Notes: generated by a model from the letters alone, not told the origin. Numbered from the stretch's first letter, positions 52,782 through 62,440 are shown. The stretch is DNA of 64,000 bases from Ramlibacter sp. (GCF_028291745.1 NZ_JAQGNQ010000086.1:1-64000), one strand, 5' to 3'. Program-made: numbers and translations.

Positions 52782-54878
52782 ATGAAAATCGCCCGTGTCC
52801 TGCCCGCCGCCGCGCTGGCGGCCCTGTGCCTGCTGCCCGGCTGGGGAGAGGCGCAGCAGCCTACGCAGCCGCCGTTACGGCCGGTGCAACAGCCGGCAGG
52901 GGCGAACGTGCCGCCGCAGACCTCGGTGTTCCGGCCGGTGGATCCGTCCCAGCCGGGCGCCTCGCCGGCGGCGGCCCAGGCCAACGCCGGCGTGTGGGTG
53001 CCGCGCACCGTGAGCTTCGCGGACCTGGGGTTCACCGAGCCCGTGGTCCTGGGTTATCCGGACACGATCAAGGAGATCTACCTGCCGGTGCCGCCCGGCA
53101 TCAATCTCTCCGGCGCGACCCTGCAGCTGGATGCCAGCTACGTGCGCGCCGACGGCGGCCGCACGACGCTGGTGTATGCCATCGACGGCGCGCCGGCGAT
53201 CGCCAACGGCATCACTGCCGACCGCGGTGACGCCAGCGCCTCGATTCCGGTCGACGGCAAGCCGCGGCCCAGCGGCTTCGTGCGCCTGAACGTCGACTGG
53301 CGCACGGCAGTCGCCCGCGAGAACACCTGTGCCGACGCGCGCACGCCGGGCAACATCCTGCGGATCGAACCGACTTCCCGCTTCGTGTTCCGCTACGACG
53401 GCTCGGCGATCCACGACCTGTCCACGGCCTGGGGCTCGCTGCCCACGACGCCGACGATCCTGATCCCGTCCAACCGGGTCGAGCCGCAGGTGTACGACAC
53501 GGCCTGGCGCGTCGGCGTGGCGCTGGAGCGCGCCGGCAAGCGGCCGCGGATCATCACCGGCGACGGCAGCGGCACGCCGCCTCCTCCCACCACGCCCGGC
53601 GGCGTGCAGGCGACGCCCGCGCCGACTCCGGCGGATGCCGACATCGTGATCGGCGCCTCGGCCGGCGGCCAGCAGGTGGCCTCCAAGCAGATCGCGCTGG
53701 GTAACGTGGGCGGCCGCCCGATCATCGTGGTCGCACCCGATGCCGGCGCCGAAGCCGCGGGCCTGTTCACGCAGATCTGGCAGCAGGCGGCCGACGGCAC
53801 CAAGCTCACGATCAACGCGGTCGACACGCCGAAGAACAGCGACTCCAACGCGGTGTCGCTGCAGTACCTCGGCGCCAAGCCCTCGAGCTTCGACGTGCTG
53901 GCCCATGCCGACTGGACCGCGACCTTCGACATCGGCTCGGTGGCTGCCGACGGCAAGGCTCCCGGCACGCTGGTGATGGACGTCGCCGCCTCTCCGAGCG
54001 CCGCCCGCACGCCGCCCGTGGTGTCCGTGTTCATGAACGACGTGCTGCTGGGCGCCAAGGAAATGGAAGCGACCGGCAAGCGCGAGCGCATCGTCGCGCC
54101 CGTGCCGCGCTACGCGCTGCAGACGCGCAACGTGATCCGCGTGTCCTTCGTGCGCCAGCTCGCCTCCGACCGCTGCCGCGAGACGCCCGAGCCCTATCCG
54201 GTGTCGGTGCTGCCCTCCAGCCACATGCTGCTGGACAAGATCGATCCGTCGAGTGACTTCACCGGCCTGATGTCCAAGTTCGCGAGCGGCGGCACGCTGC
54301 TGGTGCCGCAGGCGCACATGGGCGATGCCACCGGCACGCTGCCGCGCGTGATCCGCCTGGCCGCGAGCACGGGCCTGTCGCCCTCGAAGGCGAAGTTCCA
54401 GACCGTGGCCGACGGCGCGCATCCGAAGGTCGACGGTCCCTACCTGGCGGTGGACGTGATCCCCGACGGCTACGCCGAAGGCGTCAAGCCCGAGCAGGAC
54501 CGCCTCTACCTGGCCGGCACCAAGGACCGTCCGCTGCTGGACGTGCGTGGCCTGAACCGCGTCGGCATCCTCGAAGTCAACGGCAAGGGCAACGACATCG
54601 GCGCGGTCTACCGCACGCTGGGTCCGCAGGCGCCGTCGATGGAAAAGCCGATCCAGCTATCCAGCGGCAACCTCGCGATCATGGGCAACAACGGCCTGCG
54701 CACCGAGGTGAACACCCGCGATCCTTCGGGGCAGGGCATCATGAAGGAAGCCCAACCCGGCCTGTTCGAGCGCGGCTACTGGTGGCTGCTGCCGATCGTG
54801 CTGGTGGCGCTGTTCGTCGGCCTGCTGGTGTTCGCAAGCCGCATGCGTCGCCGCAAGGCCATCGCCGGCGACCGGTGA
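52782..54878 (+). CDS. BcsB-like periplasmic polysaccharide-synthase subunit
   Basis: This 698-residue protein has a signal peptide (ALAALCLLPGWGEAQ), a large beta-rich periplasmic region (SFADLGFTEPVVLGY, IYLPVPPGINLSGATLQLD, AADIVIGASAGGQQ) and one C-terminal transmembrane helix (GYWWLLPIVLVALFVGLLVF) with a basic tail. This is the architecture of BcsB, the cellulose-synthase partner that guides the polymer. No BcsA-type PilZ synthase is present, so it probably partners the NfrB-like glycosyltransferase. GAGGTG five bases before ATG 52782 sets the start. Confidence 0.82.
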   Translation: MKIARVLPAAALAALCLLPGWGEAQQPTQPPLRPVQQPAGANVPPQTSVFRPVDPSQPGASPAAAQANAGVWVPRTVSFADLGFTEPVVLGYPDTIKEIYLPVPPGINLSGATLQLDASYVRADGGRTTLVYAIDGAPAIANGITADRGDASASIPVDGKPRPSGFVRLNVDWRTAVARENTCADARTPGNILRIEPTSRFVFRYDGSAIHDLSTAWGSLPTTPTILIPSNRVEPQVYDTAWRVGVALERAGKRPRIITGDGSGTPPPPTTPGGVQATPAPTPADADIVIGASAGGQQVASKQIALGNVGGRPIIVVAPDAGAEAAGLFTQIWQQAADGTKLTINAVDTPKNSDSNAVSLQYLGAKPSSFDVLAHADWTATFDIGSVAADGKAPGTLVMDVAASPSAARTPPVVSVFMNDVLLGAKEMEATGKRERIVAPVPRYALQTRNVIRVSFVRQLASDRCRETPEPYPVSVLPSSHMLLDKIDPSSDFTGLMSKFASGGTLLVPQAHMGDATGTLPRVIRLAASTGLSPSKAKFQTVADGAHPKVDGPYLAVDVIPDGYAEGVKPEQDRLYLAGTKDRPLLDVRGLNRVGILEVNGKGNDIGAVYRTLGPQAPSMEKPIQLSSGNLAIMGNNGLRTEVNTRDPSGQGIMKEAQPGLFERGYWWLLPIVLVALFVGLLVFASRMRRRKAIAGDR

Positions 54879-54885
54879 GCCACAA

Positions 54886-54911
54886 GGACCGCGCGTGCTC
54901 GCGCGCGGTCC
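54886..54911 (+). other. Strong intercistronic hairpin between the BcsB-like and glycosyltransferase genes
   Basis: GGACCGCGCG (54886-54895), loop TGCTCG and CGCGCGGTCC (54902-54911) form a perfect 10-bp GC stem. No U-tract follows, so it is not a classic terminator. It could stabilise the upstream mRNA 3' end or give partial attenuation between the two genes. Confidence 0.65.
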
Positions 54912-54976
54912 GAGCAAGAGGGGCGCGGCTTGCCGCGCAATGCAGTCCAGAAGATTGAAGCAGTAAGGGGATCGCC

Positions 54977-57148
54977 ATGAATTGGGACTTGTTGATTGCG
55001 GAGTACAACTCGGGCCTGGAGGTGCTTGCGGCGATCCTGGCGCTGGTCATCTTCGTGTCGTCGCTCGATGACGTGTTCATCGACTGCTGGTACTGGGCGC
55101 GGCGGCTGTTCCGCCGGGCCAGGGTGGAGCGCGGCGCGCAGTACCGCCGCCTCACGCCCGAGGCGTTGCGCGATCGCCAGGAGCAGCCGATGGCCATCAT
55201 GGTCCCGGCCTGGCAGGAAAGCGACGTGATCGCCGCCATGGTGCAGAACATGGTGGAGGTGATGGAGTACCGCAACTACCGCGTGTTCGTCGGTACCTAT
55301 CCCAACGACCAGCCGACCATCGACGAGGTCGAGCGCATGGTCAATCGCTACCCGCAGCTGCAGCGCGTGGAAGTGCCGCACCCCGGCCCCACCAGCAAGG
55401 CCGACTGCCTGAACGCGGTGGTCGCGGCGATCTTCGAGCACGAGAAGGAAATGGGCGTCGAGTTCGCGGGCGTCGTGCTGCACGACAGCGAAGACGTGCT
55501 GCATCCGCTGGAGCTGAAGTTCTTCAACTACCTGCTGCCGCGCAAGGACATGATCCAGCTGCCGGTGGCTTCGCTGGAGCGCGAGTGGTACGAGCTCGTG
55601 GCCGGCACCTACATGGACGAATTCGCCGAGAGCCACGCCAAGGAAATGGTGGTGCGCGAGAGCGTCTCGGGCATGGTCCCGTCCGCCGGCGTCGGCACCT
55701 GCTTCTCGCGCAAGGCCCTGCTCGGCCTGGTCGGCGCGACGCGCAACAAGCCCTTCAACATCGACAGCCTCACCGAGGACTATGACGTCGGCATGCGCCT
55801 GTCGCAGCTGGGCATGAGCTCGATCTTCGGCGTGTTCCCGGTCACCTTCCACATCAACCGCAATTCCTGGGGCACCAGCCGCCGGCGCGAACTGCTGATG
55901 CAGATGCCCCTGTGCGTGCGCGAGTACTTCCCCGACAACTTCCGCGCCGCCTACCGCCAGAAGGCGCGCTGGGTGCTGGGCATCGGTTTGCAGAGCTGGG
56001 AGCAGATCCGCTGGCGCGGCCGCTCCACCGCGGCGCGTTACCTGCTGCTGCACGACCGCAAGGGCGTGATCACGTCGTTCGTCAGCATCCTGGCCTACAT
56101 CCTGGTGGCGCACTTCATCGTGTTCCACGTCGGACTCGCCACCGGCTGGTGGCATGCGTACTATCCTTCGCTGTTCCAGGACGGGAGCATCTGGCGCAAG
56201 ATGATCTACATCAACGCCTTCTTCCTCGCGCTGCGCGCGGCCCACCGGGTGTATTTCACCTCGGCGCTGTACGGATGGGAGCACGGGCTGATGTCGCTGC
56301 CGCGCATGGTGGTGGGCAACTTCGTCAACTGCATGGCCGTGGCGCGCGCCTGGAAGATGTACCTGTCGTACCTGTTCAAGGGCACGCGCCTGGCGTGGGA
56401 CAAGACGGCGCACGAATTCCCGTCGTCCGCGCAACTGGCCCGCAGGCGCCAGCGCCTGGGCGAGCTGCTCACCTCGTGGAACGCGGTCGACCAGAGTGCC
56501 ATCCAGCGCGCGCTGGAAAAGCAGGCCGGTGCCGACGTGCCGCTGGGCCGCGTGCTGGTTTCCAACGGCTGGCTCGATGAGGAGACGCTGGCCGAAGCGA
56601 TCGCGTACCAGGCCGACCTGCCGCGCGCGCACCTGTCTGCCGAAACCGTGCGCAAGCACGCAGCCGACATGCCGCTGGAGCTGGCGATCCGCCATCGCGC
56701 CGTGCACATCGGCCTGAACAAGCACAGCCGGCCGGTGCTGGCGGTCACCAGCCCGCTGTCCGAAGCAGCGCTGGCCGACATGACGCAGGGCCTGGGCGTG
56801 GAGCCGGTGCAGCGCATCGCCCGCGAGGGTGAACTGGCCGTGGCCCTGCGCCTGCTGCGCGATGCCGGGCACGACGGCAAGAGCACCGTCCCCACGGGGC
56901 CGCTGCTGGGCGACATGCTGATCGAGCGTGGCCTGTTGCGGCGCGATCAGTTCGAGACCGCGATGCACGAATACAAGCCTGACCGCCATGGCCGCATCGG
57001 CGACTACCTGGTGCAGCGCGGCGTGATCGCGCGCGAGATGCTGGAGCAGGTGGTGCAGGAGCAGCGCAGCTACTTCGCCCGCACCGCCGCGCAACCGGAA
57101 CAAGCGCACAGGGGATTCTTCGGCAAGCCGTCCGCCCAACCCACCTAG
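54977..57148 (+). CDS. nfrB: NfrB-like membrane glycosyltransferase with two MshEN-type c-di-GMP-binding regions
   Basis: This 723-residue protein resembles NfrB. It has one N-terminal helix (VLAAILALVIFVSS), a GT2 domain (about 70-335) with HDSED (169-173), the second acidic TEDYD (266-270) and QKARW (328-332, QxxRW), then several helices (about 365-450). A C-terminal MshEN (GSPII_E_N)-like region starts at LGELLTSW (about 494) with PLGRVLVSNGWLDEETLAEA (522-541). A second LG-repeat pair follows: LLGDMLIERGLLRRDQF (643-659) and RIGDYLVQRGVIAREML (673-689). Binding of c-di-GMP there would switch on polymer synthesis from UDP-ManNAc or similar. Confidence 0.87.
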   Translation: MNWDLLIAEYNSGLEVLAAILALVIFVSSLDDVFIDCWYWARRLFRRARVERGAQYRRLTPEALRDRQEQPMAIMVPAWQESDVIAAMVQNMVEVMEYRNYRVFVGTYPNDQPTIDEVERMVNRYPQLQRVEVPHPGPTSKADCLNAVVAAIFEHEKEMGVEFAGVVLHDSEDVLHPLELKFFNYLLPRKDMIQLPVASLEREWYELVAGTYMDEFAESHAKEMVVRESVSGMVPSAGVGTCFSRKALLGLVGATRNKPFNIDSLTEDYDVGMRLSQLGMSSIFGVFPVTFHINRNSWGTSRRRELLMQMPLCVREYFPDNFRAAYRQKARWVLGIGLQSWEQIRWRGRSTAARYLLLHDRKGVITSFVSILAYILVAHFIVFHVGLATGWWHAYYPSLFQDGSIWRKMIYINAFFLALRAAHRVYFTSALYGWEHGLMSLPRMVVGNFVNCMAVARAWKMYLSYLFKGTRLAWDKTAHEFPSSAQLARRRQRLGELLTSWNAVDQSAIQRALEKQAGADVPLGRVLVSNGWLDEETLAEAIAYQADLPRAHLSAETVRKHAADMPLELAIRHRAVHIGLNKHSRPVLAVTSPLSEAALADMTQGLGVEPVQRIAREGELAVALRLLRDAGHDGKSTVPTGPLLGDMLIERGLLRRDQFETAMHEYKPDRHGRIGDYLVQRGVIAREMLEQVVQEQRSYFARTAAQPEQAHRGFFGKPSAQPT

Positions 57149-57168
57149 GGAACCGCCCCCCAAAGAAC

Positions 57169-59508
57169 ATGAAACAACAACAACAACAACGAAAGGCGCT
57201 GGCACTCGCCGCGGTGCTCGCGCTCTCCTCCTGGCAGGTGGCGGCCCAGACCGCGCCGCGGGGCGCGGCTGCCCGCAATGCCGCGACCGCACGCACCGCG
57301 CAGGCCGCCAATGCGGCGGCGGACGCCGGCTACAAGGCGTTCGCGCGCCGCGACTACGCCGCTGCCGTGGAGAGCGCGCAGCGCGCCGTGCAACTCGCGC
57401 CCGAACGGCGCGACTACTGGCTGCTGCTGGCGCAGGCGCATGCCGGCAACCAGCAGATGGACCAGGCCGACCAGGCCTTGAACCGCGCCGCGCAGCTGCG
57501 CGGCGACGACCAGGCGCTGGCCCGCGCGCGCACCGAGCTCGCGCGCATGCGCGCCCAGGCCGCGGGCGAAGCGATGTACCGTGCGCTGCAGGCCGGCGAC
57601 ATCAAGGCCGCGATCACCGAGGGTACCGAAGCCGTCCGCTGGGCGCCCGAGAACGCGGGCTACCGGCTGGTGCTGGTGCACGCGCTGCTGCGCGACGGCC
57701 GCTTCGCCGACGCCGATCGGCTGGCGGGCGAAACGATCGCGCTGCTGCCCGACAGCGCCGCTCCACTGGCATTGCGGGGCTACGCGCGCCAAGGACTGGA
57801 TCGCCCCGCGGATGCGAGCGCCGACCTCGAGCGCGCCCTGGCGCAACGCAACCTGCAGCCGGCCGCGCAGCGCCAGCTGCGCCTGCTGGCCGCCGACCTC
57901 GCGCTGGCACAGGGCAACGGGCAGCGCGCGATCGAATGGCTGGCACCGCTGCCGGCCGACGACGTCGACGCGGCCGGCCGGCGCGAGCTCGCCCGCCAGC
58001 GCGCCGGCGGCTCCGCGCCCGCCCCCTTCGCGCTGCGGTCGCCCGGCATCGATTGCTCGAACGTCGATGCCTCGCAGACCTGCACGCTGCAGGCCGCGGC
58101 CTTGCCGCCCCTGCCCGGATTCGCGAACGCCACCGCCGCCTACCGTGCCCTCGAAGAGCGCGACGTGCAGCGGGCGCTCGACCAGGCGCGCCTGGCCACC
58201 ACCGCCGCGCCCGGCCAGCGGGACTGGCAGTTGATGCACATGAACGCGGCGCTGGCCGCCAACGAACTGCCGGAAGCGGAGCAGGCCGCGACCGCGGCGC
58301 TGGCCCTGCGCTCCGACCCGCAGACGCTGGCGCAGCGCTCCACGATCCGCCGCAAGCTGGGCAACATAGGCGGCGCCAACGAAGACGCCGAAGCCGCACT
58401 GGCCTCGGGCCAGTTGCCGCCGACCACCGAAGCGAGCCTGCTGGCCGACCTGGGCCGCAAGCGCGAGGCGCGCGAGCGCCTGGCGAGCGTGCCGGCGGAT
58501 TCGGCCACGCCGCAGACACGCCTCGACGCGGCCTACCTCTCCAATCGCATCGGCGACGACGAAGCCGCACGCCAGGCCTTCGCCCAGGCCGATGCCGCCG
58601 GCGGCCTGCCGCCCACCTCGCTGCTCGATGCCGGTTATGCCGCGATGCGCAGCAAGCACGACGACGAGGCCGTGGCGTACTTCAAGCGCGCCGTCGATGC
58701 GGCCAACGGCCTGCAGCTGAAGATGGATCCGCAGATGCTGTACGACACCCGCCGCACGATCGCGGAGGTGTCGCGCAAGTGGGGCGTGCTGGCCTCGCTG
58801 ACCGTGCGCAATGGCGCCGGCGTGTCCCCGACCTTCGGCGCCGTCGGAGTCGGTGCCGGTGGCAGCCCCGGTGCGCGCACCACGCAAGCGGGCGTGGAGG
58901 CGTACTACCGGCCCTGGGGCTTCCGCAACGGCCAGTTCGTCGAACTGTTCGCGCGCGGCTTCACCACCCTGGACACCCAGGGCGGCGGCAACACCGGCAG
59001 CGACAGTTTCCAGGGCGGCGTCGGGGTGCGCTGGAAGCCGCTGACCGCGCAGAACCTGGTGCTGTCCCTCAGCCGCACGTTCGGCCCCAATGTCACCGGC
59101 GACTGGCTAGCACAGCTCGGCTGGTCGTGGGACTACGGCTCCGACCTGCTGGTGGAGCAGCCAAGCTGGTGGACGTCGCGCTTCTACGCCGAGATCGGCC
59201 GCTACCTCAGCCAGGGCATCGACTACGGCATCGCCTCGGCGATGGTGGGCCGCAGCTACGTGGTCAGCGCCGACGGCCGCACGGTGGCCTTCCCGCACCT
59301 GTTCGCGGGGGTGGAGTACACGTCCAACGATCCGGTGGCGAAGACGGCCGCCGGCATCGGCCCCGGCGTGAGCCTGCGCCGCTGGTTCCGCGAGGATGTG
59401 TACGACGCGCCGCGCTCGTACTTCGACCTCACGGTGCAGTACCGCGCGCGCCTCACGGGCGACGACCGCATGAAGGGCCTCTACCTCAACGGACTGCTGT
59501 CCTATTGA
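57169..59508 (+). CDS. nfrA: NfrA-like outer-membrane protein: TPR repeats plus NfrA C-terminal domain
   Basis: This protein of 779 residues has a signal peptide, preceded by a Gln run encoded by (CAA)n at 57173-57190. The middle (about 40-520) is tetratricopeptide-like helical repeats (AQAHAGNQQMDQADQALNRA and many more). The last 230 residues are a beta-barrel-like NfrA C-terminal domain, with QAGVEAYYRPWGFRNGQF and the closing YDAPRSYFDLTVQYRAR…LSY. It would form the outer-membrane exit for the polymer. In E. coli NfrA is the N4 phage receptor. It starts 20 nt after the glycosyltransferase stop. Confidence 0.87.
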   Translation: MKQQQQQRKALALAAVLALSSWQVAAQTAPRGAAARNAATARTAQAANAAADAGYKAFARRDYAAAVESAQRAVQLAPERRDYWLLLAQAHAGNQQMDQADQALNRAAQLRGDDQALARARTELARMRAQAAGEAMYRALQAGDIKAAITEGTEAVRWAPENAGYRLVLVHALLRDGRFADADRLAGETIALLPDSAAPLALRGYARQGLDRPADASADLERALAQRNLQPAAQRQLRLLAADLALAQGNGQRAIEWLAPLPADDVDAAGRRELARQRAGGSAPAPFALRSPGIDCSNVDASQTCTLQAAALPPLPGFANATAAYRALEERDVQRALDQARLATTAAPGQRDWQLMHMNAALAANELPEAEQAATAALALRSDPQTLAQRSTIRRKLGNIGGANEDAEAALASGQLPPTTEASLLADLGRKREARERLASVPADSATPQTRLDAAYLSNRIGDDEAARQAFAQADAAGGLPPTSLLDAGYAAMRSKHDDEAVAYFKRAVDAANGLQLKMDPQMLYDTRRTIAEVSRKWGVLASLTVRNGAGVSPTFGAVGVGAGGSPGARTTQAGVEAYYRPWGFRNGQFVELFARGFTTLDTQGGGNTGSDSFQGGVGVRWKPLTAQNLVLSLSRTFGPNVTGDWLAQLGWSWDYGSDLLVEQPSWWTSRFYAEIGRYLSQGIDYGIASAMVGRSYVVSADGRTVAFPHLFAGVEYTSNDPVAKTAAGIGPGVSLRRWFREDVYDAPRSYFDLTVQYRARLTGDDRMKGLYLNGLLSY

Positions 59509-59509
59509 A

Positions 59510-60343
59510 ATGCGACGTGCAATCCTGGGGCTGATGGCAGCCGCTGCCATGCTGGGCGGCTGCGCCAACGTGACGGTTCCGCCGATCGAGGGCGTGGTCT
59601 GGCAGATCGACAACGAGCACACCGAGCCCAAGGGCGACTGGGAACGGCTCGGCGTGCGTCGCCTGCTGGTCCAGTGGACCGTGGTCGACAACCTGGCCTT
59701 CACGCCCGGCACCGATATCCCGCCCGCCGCGAAGATGCCCGACTGGCAGCGCATCGCGCGCGAGCCGTGGGCGCAGGAGGTGATCGTCGGCCTCGCCGGC
59801 CGTTTCGACGAGCACGGCGCCCGCACCGACCTCGACAACCTGGTCGCGCTGTCGGCGCGGGTGGCCAGGACCCCGCCGCCGGTGAAGGTGGCGGGCTACT
59901 ACTTCCCGATCGAGATCGACCCGACCTGGATGGAGGCCTTCCGCCTGAAGACGCTGTTGACGCAGCTGCCGCGACCGCTGTGGATCAGCGTCTACGACAG
60001 CGCCAACGTGGGCCCGGAGGAACTCGCCCAGAGCCTCGTCGAATGGCTGCCGCCCGATGTGGGCGTGTTCTTCCAGGACGGCGTGGGCGTCTATGCGCGC
60101 ACGCCTTTCGTGGCCAAGCACTACATCGACGTGCTGGTGCGCCGGCTCGGGCGGGAGCGGGTGAGGGTGATCGCCGAAGCGTTCCGGCCGCAGGTCGGCG
60201 GCGGCTTCCGGCCGGCGACGCTGGAAGAGTTGCGCCCGCAACTGGCCAGGTACGAGGGCTTGCCGATCTACCTGTTCGAAGGGCCCCGTTACGTGCCCCC
60301 GGCACTGGTGCAGGGGCTGTCTTCGGCACAGGGCCAGCGGTAG
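59510..60343 (+). CDS. Exported lipoprotein, glycoside-hydrolase-like (DUF4434-type candidate)
   Basis: This 277-residue product has a lipoprotein signal (MLGGC-A, lipobox LGGC at about 15-18) and a domain resembling TIM-barrel glycoside hydrolases of the DUF4434 sort: RRLLVQWTVVDN, YYFPIEIDPTWMEAF and VGVFFQDGVGVYARTPF with acidic residues at strand ends. It starts one base after the NfrA-like stop, so it is tightly coupled. A role in cleaving or trimming the exported polymer is plausible, but the family call is uncertain. Confidence 0.65.
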   Translation: MRRAILGLMAAAAMLGGCANVTVPPIEGVVWQIDNEHTEPKGDWERLGVRRLLVQWTVVDNLAFTPGTDIPPAAKMPDWQRIAREPWAQEVIVGLAGRFDEHGARTDLDNLVALSARVARTPPPVKVAGYYFPIEIDPTWMEAFRLKTLLTQLPRPLWISVYDSANVGPEELAQSLVEWLPPDVGVFFQDGVGVYARTPFVAKHYIDVLVRRLGRERVRVIAEAFRPQVGGGFRPATLEELRPQLARYEGLPIYLFEGPRYVPPALVQGLSSAQGQR

Positions 60344-60416
60344 TCTCCGTCCTACATGGCAAAGTCGGGGTTTCCTACCCACCAGCTTCTGCCGAGCTTC
60401 CACAGTCCGTAAGCAC

Positions 60417-62426
60417 ATGAAAAACCTGCTTACGCCTAGCCGGACATTGGCAGTACCGCTGCTGGTGGCGTATTGCACCTGCGCGGTGGCGCAGTCGCTG
60501 GGCGCCCCGGCGGCCGACGTATGGATCGGCCAGCCCCTGGACATGTCCGTGCCTGCCCGCTTCGCCTCCAACGAGGCCGACGACCAGTGCGTGCATGCCG
60601 ACGTCTTTTACGGCGACAAGCAGCAGCTGCGCGGCGTGCGCGCCACCGTCATCGGCACCGAGGCCAACCGCCGCGTGCGCATCGAGACCGACACCGCCAT
60701 CGACGAGCCGGTCGTGACCGTGTCGCTGCGCGCCGGCTGCCGCAACTTCGTTACGCGCAGCTACACGCTGCTGCCGGACATCCCGTCCGAGACGGTGCTG
60801 GCCGCCCTGATGCGGCCGCAGGCGCCGCCGCTCCTGACGGCCGCCACCACGCTGGCGCCGCAGCGCTCGCCCCTCGTTCGTGCGCCGCGCAGGCCCTCTG
60901 TGAGCCCGGCCAACCCCGGCACCACGGTTGCGGACACAACGACCGCCGATGCAGCCCCACTGGCGGCGCCCCGCATCGGTCGCGCGCTGCGCCGAGCCGT
61001 CCCGGGGCAGGGCGCCCGTCTGCGGCTCGAGCCCCTGACGCCCGATCCGCAAGCGTTCCTGCGCGTGACCGCCACCCTGGCCGATCCCCAGGGCGACGCC
61101 GCCCGACGCGCCACTGCGGCCCTGATGTGGCAGGCGATCAACGCCGATCCGCAGGACCTGCTGCGCACCAGCGCCATGCTGCAGAAGCTGGAAAGCGAGA
61201 TGGCGCAACTGCGCCGCAGCGCCGCCCAGACCCACAGCGACATGGCGGACCTGCGCCGCCGGTTCGAGGAACCGCAGCCCTGGTACGCCTCGCCGGCCGC
61301 CATCCAGGTGCTCAGCCTGCTGGTGCTGGCGGCTGCCGCTGCCGCCGGCCTGCTGTGGTTCCGCACGCGCCACCTCGATCTGACCCGTGGCCCCTGGTAT
61401 GCGACAGCCGCGGAGCCCTTCGAGCCGGTGCACGCACCCGTTGCAGCGACCGAGGTGCAGGCGGCGCCGTTCGCCGTTCGCCCGCTGCGCGCCGAGCCCG
61501 TGCCGGCAAGCGCTGTCCGCGAAGCCAGGCCGGTCCCGCCCGTTGTGCCGCTTGCGGTGCCCCAGGTCGCTGTCGTATCTGCTGCGCCGAGCGGCCCCGG
61601 GCCGATCGACTTCACGCTGCCGGCCACGCCGCGCCGGCCCGCCAGTGGTGTGCTGCGGGTCGAGACACTGGGCGCGACCTTCCAGGAGGTGGAGTTCCTG
61701 TCCTCGCTCGGCCTGGCCACCGATGCGATGGAAGTGCTCAAGACCTATCTGCATGACAGCAGCAGCCCGGCGCCGCTGGCCTACTTCGAGCTGATGCGCC
61801 TGTGCGACCAGGACGAAGACCCGGCCGCGGTGACGGCCGTGCGTCGCCGGTATGCGCAGGTGTTCCGGGTCGAGGCGCCTTCGCTGCAGCAGGTCACCGC
61901 CGGCCGCGGCCTGGAAAGCATGGCCGACCTCAGCGAGCGCATCAGCCGGACCTGGGAAAGCGCAGAGGTCCTCGACCTGATCGAGGACACGCTGTTCAAC
62001 GTGCCGGCCCCCGGCGCCGCGCTGACGCTGCAGGCGGGGCGCGACCTGATCTGCCTGCACGAGCTGGCGCTGGCGCTGGTCACCGAAGGCGCAACGCAGG
62101 CCGACGCCGAATCGCAGCCGCTCGCCCCCTGGGCGTACAGCGACGATCCGGCGGCGGCGCAGGCCGCGACCCAGGCGCTTGCCGATGCCGATGGCGGCCA
62201 TCACTTCGCACTCGACGTCGACCTGAACGCCGCGCCCGAGCCGCTGCCGCAGCAGCAGGAACCGGAAGCGCCGCCCGAACCCGAAGTGGATCTCGAACTC
62301 GCCCCGCTGCTCGCCGAGTTGCACGCGGCCGCCGAACGCAATGCCACGGCTCGCGCGCAGGCCGAGGCGGAGGACGCCTTCAGTGCCGCCGTCGCCCTGG
62401 AACGCGCCCCCGCGAGCCGCTACTAG
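60417..62426 (+). CDS. FimV/TspA-like membrane protein
   Basis: This 669-residue protein has a signal peptide (LAVPLLVAYCTCAVAQ-S), a FimV-like N-terminal domain with LGAPAADVWIGQPLDMSVPA and a likely disulfide Cys58-Cys108, one transmembrane helix near 297-316 (QVLSLLVLAAAAAAGLLWF), a Pro/Ala-rich cytoplasmic linker and a helical FimV-like C-terminus (FLSSLGLATDAMEVLKTYLH). FimV proteins organise type IV pili and polar signalling and raise cAMP in Pseudomonas; here it may localise the polysaccharide machine. It is followed 14 nt later by the c-di-GMP enzyme. Confidence 0.8.
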   Translation: MKNLLTPSRTLAVPLLVAYCTCAVAQSLGAPAADVWIGQPLDMSVPARFASNEADDQCVHADVFYGDKQQLRGVRATVIGTEANRRVRIETDTAIDEPVVTVSLRAGCRNFVTRSYTLLPDIPSETVLAALMRPQAPPLLTAATTLAPQRSPLVRAPRRPSVSPANPGTTVADTTTADAAPLAAPRIGRALRRAVPGQGARLRLEPLTPDPQAFLRVTATLADPQGDAARRATAALMWQAINADPQDLLRTSAMLQKLESEMAQLRRSAAQTHSDMADLRRRFEEPQPWYASPAAIQVLSLLVLAAAAAAGLLWFRTRHLDLTRGPWYATAAEPFEPVHAPVAATEVQAAPFAVRPLRAEPVPASAVREARPVPPVVPLAVPQVAVVSAAPSGPGPIDFTLPATPRRPASGVLRVETLGATFQEVEFLSSLGLATDAMEVLKTYLHDSSSPAPLAYFELMRLCDQDEDPAAVTAVRRRYAQVFRVEAPSLQQVTAGRGLESMADLSERISRTWESAEVLDLIEDTLFNVPAPGAALTLQAGRDLICLHELALALVTEGATQADAESQPLAPWAYSDDPAAAQAATQALADADGGHHFALDVDLNAAPEPLPQQQEPEAPPEPEVDLELAPLLAELHAAAERNATARAQAEAEDAFSAAVALERAPASRY

Positions 62427-62440
62427 AACGAAGGAAGCCG

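Noticed and set aside
52746-62426. Bacterial cellulose (bcs) operon reading
   Set aside because: There is a BcsB-like protein but no BcsA synthase with PilZ domain, no BcsC or BcsZ; NfrA/NfrB features and WecB fit the Nfr system better.
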